A stretch of 64,000 nucleotides of DNA, from the NCBI GenBank assembly GCA_964036295.1, contig OZ038462.1, positions 25,245,863-25,309,862 of the forward strand, given 5' to 3'. Positions 44,437-55,700 of the stretch are shown here, piece after piece. The position numbers were made by a program, and so were the translations under genes. How positions within the stretch are numbered: the first letter of the stretch is position 1; every line of letters starts with the position of its first letter. Source of the stretch: Plumapathes pennacea (lineage: Eukaryota; Cnidaria; Anthozoa; Antipatharia; Myriopathidae). The notes beneath the pieces were generated by a model. The model did not search any database. It was not told the origin of the DNA and saw nothing but the letters and a program-made list of their open reading frames with translations.

Positions 44437-45621
44437 AGGGCCGTAGCTAGCAGGGGGGCAGTTGCCCTCCCCAACCCCCCCCCCCCCCCTCCCCCCAAGA
44501 AAGATGCCACATCATAACAACTAAGGAGGCATGAAAGTTTGAAATATTGATGTGCTTCTTTTTGTTACTTTTATGGTCAAAATTAGCTTGGGCAACTCTC
44601 ATTTTAGTTATTACCTCTTAGAGGCAAACAAAAGGTCCAGTACGGTCCGTAACAAACGCTGTTTCGGGAGAATGGTAAATTTTTGCCGCAAATTAAAAAA
44701 ATCAGTAATTTGTCGGGAGTTGGGAGATACGAACAACTACCAGGAAACTAAAAATAATATCGGGACATCAAAGAAAATATCCGGGACATCTGGGAGGTTT
44801 TTCCTTCTGGCTAAAGCTGGTTGTAAAAGCAATTCATGCAAAAAAAACTTCCAGGCCAATTTTTTAAACAAAGTCTAACTTAGACCTGGTTTATCGCCAA
44901 ATTGAAGTTTAGACGGACGCCGTAAAACAGGGTTAACCAAACGTTAAATTGCATTTTTAAAACATGGATCGGAGTCGGTTTATAAAGACGACGTTTAGCC
45001 GTTGTCCGTTAAGCATGGCTATTGCTTAAATCTTGTTTAGACCAGGACTATCTTAACCGCGGTCTAGACCTTGTTTAAAAAATCGACCCCCAAAGTTTTT
45101 CGGAGAGCTCGCTCCTTTGACGCGAGAACCGTTCTTTCCCTTTCCATACGAGATATTGGAAGCAGTACTCAGATGAATTTACGAAATGTCCGGTACATAT
45201 AGATGCAATGGTTGCGATAAGACATTTTATTAATCGTTAAGATATTCCACTGAAAGCCGCTTTTTATTCTCAAAAAAAAAAAAAAAAAAAAGAAAAAAAG
45301 AAGCAGGAAACGACATATTTCAAAAAACCCTCCAAGCTAGCTTGCACCTTCGTAGCTCTCAAATTACTCATTACGTCCGTAGGCTTTCACTGAGCAGCAC
45401 CCCGGCTCGGAGGATGATGCTAAACTGACCTAGTTTTCGTCCTGCAGTTAATTGTATTACTCCTAAACTGGCAAAATGTGCGGTTTTGAAAGAGTTGGTT
45501 TGAACATTTACATTTGCTCAAAAGTGTTTTAGGTAATCTAAATTTTTTTTCGTGGGTGCATGCCCCCGGACCCCTAGTGTGTGGTGCCTTCGGCAACGCT
45601 CGATCCGCCCCAGCCCTGATT
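44437..45621. mobile_element. Possible composite element with CAGGGC ends
   Basis: The left part begins CAGGGCCGTAGCTAGCAGGG, followed by a long C run. The right part ends GATCCGCCCCAGCCCTG. CAGGGC-type ends are common in hAT-like elements, but I do not see a matching 8-base target duplication, so the borders are uncertain. The MITE at 44853-45091 sits inside. Confidence 0.35.
44853..45091. mobile_element. Inverted copy of the MITE at 67-304
   Basis: Read on the minus strand it follows the copy at 67-304 over its full length (TTTAAACAAGGTCTAGACC, AACCAGGTCTAAGTTAGAC, and AACGTTT / CATGTTTT blocks in the same order), with scattered substitutions. Confidence 0.75.
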
Positions 45622-45923
45622 GAGCACGTTTCAAAAATGTCCAGACTGTGTTTAACAGTGTTCTATGTTCTCTCAGGGTTAATTTGGGAGGATGTTCCAG
45701 ATTTTCGGAACTGCCTTCGGCACTGCAAGGTAGCGCTCAAACAGCGCTTGTTAGAGTTCACCCCCAACCACCCGCCGTTCCGGTGGCTGTGCGGAGTCTG
45801 CCCCCCAGACAAAAAATCTGTAGATTAGCCCTGTAGATTATCCAGCATCAAGGCCTGGGGACTAGCCGGACACTTTGCCATAGAGGACTGAGGCGAGTAT
45901 GCGCTGGCAGTGCATTATCCAAG

Positions 45924-48900
45924 ATGGCGCCGCCGGAAGGTGAAGAGCAGAGTGGAGTTCAGCGAGTTTTTGAAAGGGCAAAGCAGTGGATTGGCTGGTC
46001 TTGGACCTACCTCTGGGGTTTCTGGTTTCTGCTTGTTATTTTTCTGCTGTATGTTCTTCGTGCGCCTCTTCGTCTCAAGGAGAACATGAATTTAGGTGAG
46101 TATTGATAAAAATAAAAGAAATCGCACTGTTCACTTTTCGAGTAGTTTTAGAGCAGGACCGCAATATTAATCAGACTTGCGGCTTGAGATAATAAGTATC
46201 AAGCAGTAATATTTTTTACTTTAGTGGATATTTTCTGTTTATGCCATCGTTTTTTCTCTCTATTATTTCCCAAAACAATATAAAAACACTGTACATGAAA
46301 ATCAGCTGTTTCAACATTGACAATAGATTGAACGCGGTGGCAAAGGCGGCTTGAAAAAAAAAAAACAGTTCAGTTGGTTTAGACTAAAGTAGGGATCGAC
46401 AAATCTAACGTACGTATTCCGTACTCTATAAAAATTTCATGCATCTTGAATTAAAGATTGATCCACATGTAGATCGAAACCACATCCAAAACAGATTTCT
46501 AGTCCTTATCGATCGAAAAGTGCCAAAACAGTCGATGGGAAAGAGAATAAAGAAGTTAGGAGAGAGAGACAGATAAATAGTGTGACTAACAAGATTATGA
46601 AGAAAAGTCTATTAATTAATTGATCAGTTGATGTTACCTGCTCAACTCATATTTTTCGGATGCAAAATTTCCTTGTTACATTTAATCTTTGTGGAAACAA
46701 GATCATATTCATATTCAAGATTCATATTTTATCAGCTATTTTTTAACTTGAAACATAATACAAACCAAAGGTGATTTCATAGGGCAAACATGATTGAAGA
46801 GAATTTACTGTAAAATTATGTAAAATTTGGCAGTTTACAGATACAGTTAAACAAAAAACTGCAAAGTGCCAATCAAGTTTGTACCCTCTGTGAGTTAAGG
46901 TCCTGGCACACAGGATGACATGTCCCTGTGACAACATGCCTCGTGTAATATTTTTTTATGTGACATGTCCCTGCAACATATTTCACATGAAATTGAATCT
47001 GAAAGTGATTGAATGAAAGTGATTCCCTAATTTTGCATTGTGCATCTTTAGTGTGCATAACACTTTTGAGATGGTGGACATTGAGAATCACCAAAATTTC
47101 AAGATTAAAACTTTTTTATACTCTTTATGCAAATAAGTTATACTTTTCACCATTCCTTGTGGGAGCAGCCACCTTGAAAGTTGAAACTCGTCCCAGTTCC
47201 CTCTCGGAGAGACCTATTTTGAAGTGAATATTCACCCCTTCCAGACAAATATGCAAAAACGAGCATGCTGAGCCCCCTTTTTTATTCCATAATATTTTAA
47301 TAAAGAGCAGTGTCCCCAGTAAAACAGGAAAAAATAGGCAGAAATCTATGGACAGATTTTATGCAGTTGAAAGAAATCCTATGATACTAGGTTTATACAC
47401 ACGGTGCTGATGAATGGTTTTAGGGTGTCATTACTACTGGACATGTTCAGTTTACTCAACTTGTCTTTTCTAATTCACAGTGGTTCTCTTTCTAAACACT
47501 CTGACCCCCAAGTTTTATGTTGCTCTCACTGGTACCTCATCTTTCATATCTGGCATTATACTGGTATGTTGTATTTTTTGTTTGGTATGTTGTTATTTTG
47601 TGTGTTTATTTGTTTATTGTTGTTTGTTCTGTGTGCTGCTTCTTTATTTTGGAATATTTTATTGTTCTTTTTTTATGGCCTGAAGCTCTAAAATGACTCC
47701 TGTTGTTTTCATTTTGTTTTGTGGATGTTGTCAAATCAATGTTTGTTTGAACTACTGCCTAAAAATACCATAGTCATTGATTACCGCAAACAAACTTGAA
47801 ATAATTTTTGTGCACTTATCATTTCAAACAAAATAATGGGAAAATTTGCCAACACAGCTGTTGCTCCCAATAAGCAATACATTGGTTCCATGCCAACCCT
47901 TATTTTATAATATTCTGCTATATTTGCCAATGCAGTGGAACCTCCCTGAGCGACCACCTCTCTGTGCGACCACTTACCAAATGACCAGTTGGTCCCTCAG
48001 TCAAATTTTTTTTTTAGTGAAACCTCTTGTAAGCGATCACCTCTTGTAAGCAACCATGACCAGCTTTGAGACTCACCACTAGAGTCTTTTTATTGATTTT
48101 TACCTCCGGTGAGTAAACACTCTGCTCTCAAAGAGTAAATTTCTGAGCAAGGACTAACTTCCTTGCAGAAACCACACTGGACAAAGCACTAACATTATGT
48201 AATGTAATATAAAAAAGGACACATTAGGTTGATTTCTTAAAACTCAAAGTGTCATTCACTCACTAAAGCTGCTTTAATTTATATTTGACACTGGTTGTGA
48301 CTCAAAGTTGGATCTCAGTTAGGACCTCCCATGGTGAGAAGTTCCCACAAGCAACCGTGACTTAAAGTCGAACAAAGGGTGGTCACTTACGGGAGGTTCC
48401 ACTGTATGATTGATTCATCACTGGGGTATTTGTTTCAGGTATTTGAGTGGTGGTACTTCAGGAAGTATGGAACTTCATTTATAGAGCACTTGTCTCTTTC
48501 TCACTTGGGCCCTTTGCTTGGGAGTTCAGAGAATTCACAGCAAGCCACTCAACAGAATGTAGCAGGTGACGAGTAGGTTCATGTACAGTACTGATAAGAT
48601 TATAAAAATAAATGTAGCTGGTCATCAGCGAATGCCAAGAAGTGTGCAAATAAAGTCTGATGTACAGTATCAGATCTTTAAAGTGCCTATAAACCTTCAG
48701 ACGTTACGTTTTTATATGAAAGTAGGAAGTGACCTAAGCAACATATACTCAAAGAAACTCCATTCCGAAGCGTTCTTATACTTTTTTCACGCGGTTGAAT
48801 TCAGAATTCTGAAATCTTGACCGAGCGACATGGGAGACTGGGTCTGCGACGTCAGAGAAGGGACTTGGCGTCTCTTTGCCGTAGTTGTTTTTTTCCCTTG

Positions 48901-51900
48901 GTTACGTTTTTCTCGATGACACATCTATGAGGCATAATTCTCGCCTCGCCAACTGCAAAATCTGTGTGAAAGTTTTGTTTGACAAGAAACGAGTCCCTCC
49001 TCTGACGTCATAACCCAGGCTCTCGATCGAAAAACTTTGTGCGGTCAGATTCAAAATGGCGGTCAAAATTGCATGTTTGCCGGGCGGAAAAATATATAAA
49101 AACGCTTCGGAGCAGAGTTTCTTTGGCCATAAGTTGTTTAGATTACTTCCTACTTTCATATAAAAACATAACGTCTGAAGGTTTATAGGCACTTCAAAAC
49201 TATATTCCCTTTGCAGCTTGGGATCACATGGCCTAAAACTCTCATCTCATCTTCATGCAGATACTATATGGAAATTAGAGGTGGCAATTGAATGTTTTTC
49301 TTGACTTCCATCAGCTGTCCAGAGCTTGAAATGTTCATTTGGCACCCTGAACATAAACTTTTTCTTTTCCTTGTTGTTTGAAAGGGGAATGTTTTCCTTC
49401 ACAATATGCTCAACCTTCTATACAAAATAGGATGCAAGTCAGTTTCTGTGAGTACATGCCAGCTCATTTGCAACTTGACTGATTGATTTACAGATACAGT
49501 AAGTATGTAGAGTTATATATTATAGAAGCACACGAGAATTTGAAAGGACATGAGAGAAGTTAGGAGAAGAATGATGCTGCGGAGTGCTTCTCGACACTTG
49601 TTGTTCTTTCAGATTACCAAGTGGTTTAATCTATAAGGGGTGGCGAATGGTACCAAGAAAATTGTGGGTCTTGGAAAGTTTTGGTCCAATCTCAGAATCT
49701 GGGCAGCCTTTTTGATGAGTCTCGGAGTCTCGTGTTTTTTTTTGTTGTTGTTTTTTTGTTTTTTTGTTTTTTTTTTTTGTTTCTTTCCATCTTGGAGCCT
49801 CTGAGTGGTTAAAGTCTCTTTCTCCGATTTTAAACAAGGGTCTCAGGGGAGTCTCGGATTTTACCATTCGCCACTTCCTCTATAACTGAACATACCATAG
49901 CACGTTGGCAAGTGCTCTATTTCTTTTAATGATAAGGAAAACAATAATTTTCCAAAAACAACAGGAAAAAGAATCAAGTTTGATGCATGTGCTGTGTTGA
50001 GTTCTAATGCATGCAGACTTGTCAGCATTTACCAATCAGATTGCACATACTATGTACCTTATCTTATAATCACTTATACATGTAAGCCCATTTCTTGTTC
50101 TGTTTCTAGAGTGTAAAGTTTGGAGAAATCCTATGAACCTTTTTAGAGGTGCAGAATATAACAGGTGGGTTACAGTAAAGTGCATACTGCATAGTGCTGC
50201 AGGAATCAAAATACAATGTATAGTGCATGGTGCTACAGGAATCAACATACAATGTATAGTGCATGGTGCTACAGGAATCAGCATACAATGTATAGTCTGT
50301 GCAAAGTGCTACAGGAATCAAAATACAATGTATAGTGCATAGTGCTACAGGAATCAACAGATAATTTATAGTGCATGGTGCTACAGGAATCAGCATACAA
50401 TGTATATAGTGCTACAGGAATCAGCATACAATGTATAGTGCTTAGTGCTACAGGAATCAACATATACTGCATAGTGCTACAGGAATCAACAGATAATTTA
50501 TAGTGCATGGTGCTACAGGAATCAACATATAATGTATAGTGCATGGTGCTACAGGAATCAAAATACAATGTATAGTGCATGGTGCTACAGGAATCAACAT
50601 ACAATGTATAGTGTATAGTGCTACAGGAATCAACATATAATGTATAGTGCATGGTGCTACAGGAATCAAAATACAATGTATAGTGCATGGTGCTACAGGA
50701 ATCAACATACAATGTATAGTGCATGGTGCTACAGGAATCAAAATACAATGTATAGTGCATGGTGCTACAGGAATCAAAATACAATGTATAGTGCATGGTG
50801 CTACAGGAATCAAAATACAATGTATAGTGCATAGTGCTACAGGAATCAACATACAATGTATAGTGCTACAGGAATCAGCATACAATGTATAGTGCATACT
50901 GCATAGTGCTACAGGAATGAGGAATGTCAGGAATGAGCATTTATGTATAGTGAGCATGCAGTATAGTGCTGCAGGTATCAGGTGTTGTTATTTTGGTTTG
51001 TATGCATATTTTGTGGCATCTGAATTGATAAGTCTCACCACTCCTTTTGTGCAGGTATCTCTGGGTCACTGGAAAGGAACCTTTAACTTATTATGACATG
51101 AATCTATCAGCACAGGATCATCAGGTAAAAAGAACTTGTTGTTATATTTTAGATTTCATGTTGTGCGATGATGTACATGTACTGTGCACAAATCTGCTTG
51201 GGACTTTCTCATCCCTCCTTGAGAGCTTCTCATTGGGAACGGAATTGGAATTGCCTTGATGTAAAACAGAAATACAATTTTTTTTCCTAATAAGGGACTG
51301 GTCATACTTATGCTTGGGGGGGGGGGGGAGGGGGGGGGGGGCTACTCTTTACAATCATAAGAGGGGGCCAGGACATTTTTATTTATAGTTAAATCAGAGA
51401 ATGGGATGGGACGTGCAAACCTAGCTAGTAGATGGACTCAGAATGCAGGAAATGTCATTTCAGAAAGCAAAGATCTCTCCCCCCCCCCCTTCCCCCGGCA
51501 TGAATAATGACCGGTTCATAATTAAGTGCTATTATTTATCTTCGGGAATAGATCATCTCTGGTATTGTGTGGTTAGTAGTATTATATAAAATTATGTTTG
51601 GGTGCATATTGCCTGTTTTGCAGACTTTCTTCACCTGTGACTCTGATGCCTCAAGTGATGACAAATCTGATGAAAGTGAGTAATAGCGGGTTGAAAACTT
51701 TGATCTCATGCCTAGGGACCAATTTTGCATGCCTGGCTGAAATGTTTGGGTTATTACAGCAGCCTGACCCACTTTTGGAAAAATATGGAAACTCAAACCA
51801 ATGCGAGACAGGAAAAGTCTATGTAAATGACAGTATTATCCCTGAATTCTCTGATTTTTGAAGGGAAAATGCCTGGGGGTGAGGTTATGTTTGGCGATCT

Positions 51901-52739
51901 GGAACTTTGGAAACTTCAGAATGTCTTCAGAATCTTTGGATGTCTTCATGAAAGATGTGTTAATTTGTTGCAGTAATGCTTCGAGCCTGGCGGGAACGAG
52001 ATCAAGAAAAGAGAATAGGGGCTGCACATCAAGCCCTGGAGCATAACACGAAGTATGGTCATTATAGAGTGATCAACTTCAATTTTCTTTTTCAGTTTCT
52101 CACCAGAGATATATTATAGAGTATGGAGAAATTGACTTTTGACATCTTACTCAGATGATTAAACTATCCATTCTTGTTATATCATTCATACATTTTCTTC
52201 TTAAAAGGTTGGGAGAATCTGTATTTTGAGCTTGGGAGTGAAAGGGCTATTCAAAATAACTGTTGGCAATGCATATGGCTTTATTTGTTACAACAGTGAC
52301 AAGAATATAGTTGCTTTTAAAGTGGAGCCAGAAAAATTTGAAAATCCTTGGGCATGGCTAATGCTCATTGACCTGCTTGTTATATTATTTCTCTCAGCTG
52401 TCCTATGGCACTCATTCTTCTAGCTGAGGAGGAAGCTAAGTCTATCATTGAGGTACAATCTTCAATTCCAAATTAAATCACTATTAGATACATGTGTTTC
52501 ATAAGGCCCTGTTTACATGGAAGGAGGGTGACCCTCCTAGAAGGCCCTAGGAGGAAGGTTACCCTATCTCCTTGCTGGTAACCCTCCCAGCAGGGACAAC
52601 TTTTGGCTATGTAAATGCTCGAGATAGGGTTACCCTCCCAAGGGGGGCTAGGTTTAGCAGTGCCAGGTTACTATCTCAAATCTCATGACCGTGCAATGCC
52701 TTGACGAGATAGCCCTAGGGATAGCACATGGCATATAAA

Positions 52740-52770
<31 letters not shown>

Positions 52771-55700
52771 CTATCTTCTGACCCTTCTAGGACACCCTTC
52801 TTCCCTTTAAACAGGGCCTTAGAGTGGCCGCATCTTTAGAGTCTGGAGTTTAGTCCAATTCACTTTTTATCATGCACATCTGGTTAATTAGCCTTTTTGT
52901 TATCTCAGGTTTTAGTTATCTCAGGCCATGACAACAAAAGGATCACTATTTTTCGAAATGTAAAATTCCCTCCAATGACAACGTCCCCCTCCCCCCTCCC
53001 CCCTCCCCCCCCCCCCCCCCCCCCCCCCCCCGCATCTAATTTTCTCTAGACATTTATTGGGTGAACTGAATACATTGCCCTGCAGTCAGTTGTATCACAG
53101 CCTTCTTTTGACCAACAGGCAGAGAAATTGTTCAAGCAAGCATTAAAGTACAGTGAAACACTGCTCAGGAGTAGAACACTACTCTCAAATGACAGCAAGG
53201 AAGAAGCTATTCATAGTAAGAACTTTTCATTTGCCCCTTTGAGATCCTGTGTGAGTATTGCACTAAGTCAAGCAAACTCATTCACTTTGGCATGAGACAT
53301 TACCATTTTAGACAGTGTTTCCTACAGTGGAACCTCCCTGAGCGACCACCTCTCTTAAAGCCGAACAAAGGATGGTCACTTACGGGAGGTTCCACTCTAC
53401 CTTGTTAGGGTGCGTTCCATTGACCGTATTCCGGAATAGGAAAAGCTAAAATGGTCCAAGATTTTGCTTGTTCCAGGGGAATTTTTTTTTTCAGGATTGT
53501 TTTCAAAACCGTCACGCTGACATTTCGAACAGTTCCCGATATATCTCGACATAATTCAGTTCCAAAGCTAAATATTTATCAATTTTTATCAATCTATTTT
53601 ATCGCTATTACTATTCCGGAATAGACCCAAACAAGCGTGCCCTTAGTTTACATAATTATATGGAGTATACAATGAAGATACAAAAGAAAGGACCTCTTCC
53701 TACAGGCAAAGTGTCTGAATATTTTTACCTCTTATCATGTAGGAAGAGATACAAATGTATGTGTCTACATCCGAAGAAGACTTGCCATGTGTGCCAGAAG
53801 ACTCGGAAGAGTGAAGGAAGCTGCTAAGATGATGAGAGATGTAGGTTTTTTAATGTGATTTTGTGCACTTTGAGACCCATGTCAAACTCCACATTGGATT
53901 TGATTTTACATGTAGCAGTTTCTGCTGAACACCTAGAGAAATAACAGGAAGCAGAAAACTTAAGAATAATGTCATGGAAAGTTTGTGGTATTTCAATGTC
54001 AGTTTCAAATCACTGAAGGAAGGCCTAATTGGTAACCTTGTCTGGGCCTGTGATTCAAGCACTTTACAGTGAAATCCCGATGCAATGAAGTGCGAGGGAC
54101 TGAGGAAATGAGATAACGAATTTGTGGGAAAATGACCATAATGTTTATTATATCGGGATTTGGCTAATAATTATTTCGTCTTAAAATTAAACAGTGTCAC
54201 GTTGCGCCACTCGGCATTTGGTTTTATTGTGCAATTACTATCCGGATTTGAATGATTGAATAACATTTGCGATTTAGTGTCTGCATGCAGCTGCATATTA
54301 GCTAAAAATCTTATCTGTTTCGTATTCATCTTCAGTCGCGTGATGACATCTATTCGCTACATCAGGGTGGATTTTATGTTTGGGCTTCTGGATTTTGTTC
54401 GTTATGACGGGGATTTGTTATACCAGGGTTTGTTATATTGAGGTTCTGTTCCTTTTACCGTAACTTTGGCCGGGCTGAAGATGGGGTTCCACTGACTGTA
54501 CATAGATAATTATTAGTCTGTGGTCCATAGTATTTTTATAGCTGGTATTGGGTGTAATGTGCGAACTGTATGTCTGCGGTGCATAGTGTTTTTATAGCCA
54601 ATATTGAGTGTAATGTGCAAACTGCATAAACTGTCTTTTTTTTTTTTTTTTTTTTTTTTAGCTCATGAAGGAGTTTCCTCTTATGAGTGTACTGAACATT
54701 CATGAGAACCTAATTGAGGTGCTTCTGGAGATGCAAAGTTATTCTGAAGTACAGGTATGATGTCATTCAAATGTAACAAAATAGCACACTGCTCTTTGCA
54801 ACAGACACACACCACTGCACATGACTGGTTTCTTATTACCAGCTTATATCAGTTCTTGGAGATTCAGAAACTATGGCCCGGTTGAATAAACGCTAATGCA
54901 CGGAACTGGGCATTAATAACAATGGAAATGAAAGTTATTCTTATTGTTGTTAACACCTAGTCCATATAGTCCATATAGTCCATATTGTTTTTAACACCTG
55001 TAACACCTTCTTAGCGTTTTCTGCAACTGGGCCCTTAATAGCACTGGATAATTTTAAATCTAAAGAGAATGAATAAACACCCAACATGTGGAAGTTGCCT
55101 TTGGTTGAGAACTATATAAGAAAGCTAGCTAAAACCCTGGCCAAATGGTACTGCCAACTCCAGCCAACTCAAGCCAAGTTTGCAAAATCAATAAACTTGC
55201 ATGCGGGTGGCCAAACGGTACTCCCAATTCGAACCAACTCAAGCAAGAAAACCATTCAAATGCAATAGCAAAAGCTGACGCAATCACCTTGTGTTGATTT
55301 TGGCTTGACTTGGCTCGACTTGGTTTTGGGTGGCCAGAGGATGAAACTGTTGGCTCGAGTTGGCTGAAAATTTGAGCTTGATCAAATTTGAGCCAACTCA
55401 AGCCAACTTGAGCCAACACATGCCAACTCGGTGGCCAAACGATGGCCAACTCGAGTCAAGTCACAAAGTTGGCTTGAGTTGGCTGGAGTTGGCAGTAACC
55501 GTTTGGCCAGAGATGTGAGGATGATATTCAAGTGAAACTTTTAACACTTGTTATCTTATATGCAACTGCAAACATGTTTGTCCCAGGCAAGTACAGACAG
55601 AGTGTGACTGGACTGAGTAATAGTAATATACTTGGGAAACAGACAAGACGATAGCAGGCAAAGCACGACTTCGTTATTGGCATTCATATGCAGTACTTCT

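Noticed and set aside
45514..45828. Plus-strand ORF of 104 codons just before ST7
   Set aside because: Its first third overlaps the right end of a probable mobile element and the rest lies in the ST7 5' flank; no domain is recognised.
50036..50957. Long ORFs on both strands across the minisatellite, up to 192 codons
   Set aside because: They arise because the 36-base unit is a multiple of three and happens to lack stops; similar frames open on both strands and no family is recognised.
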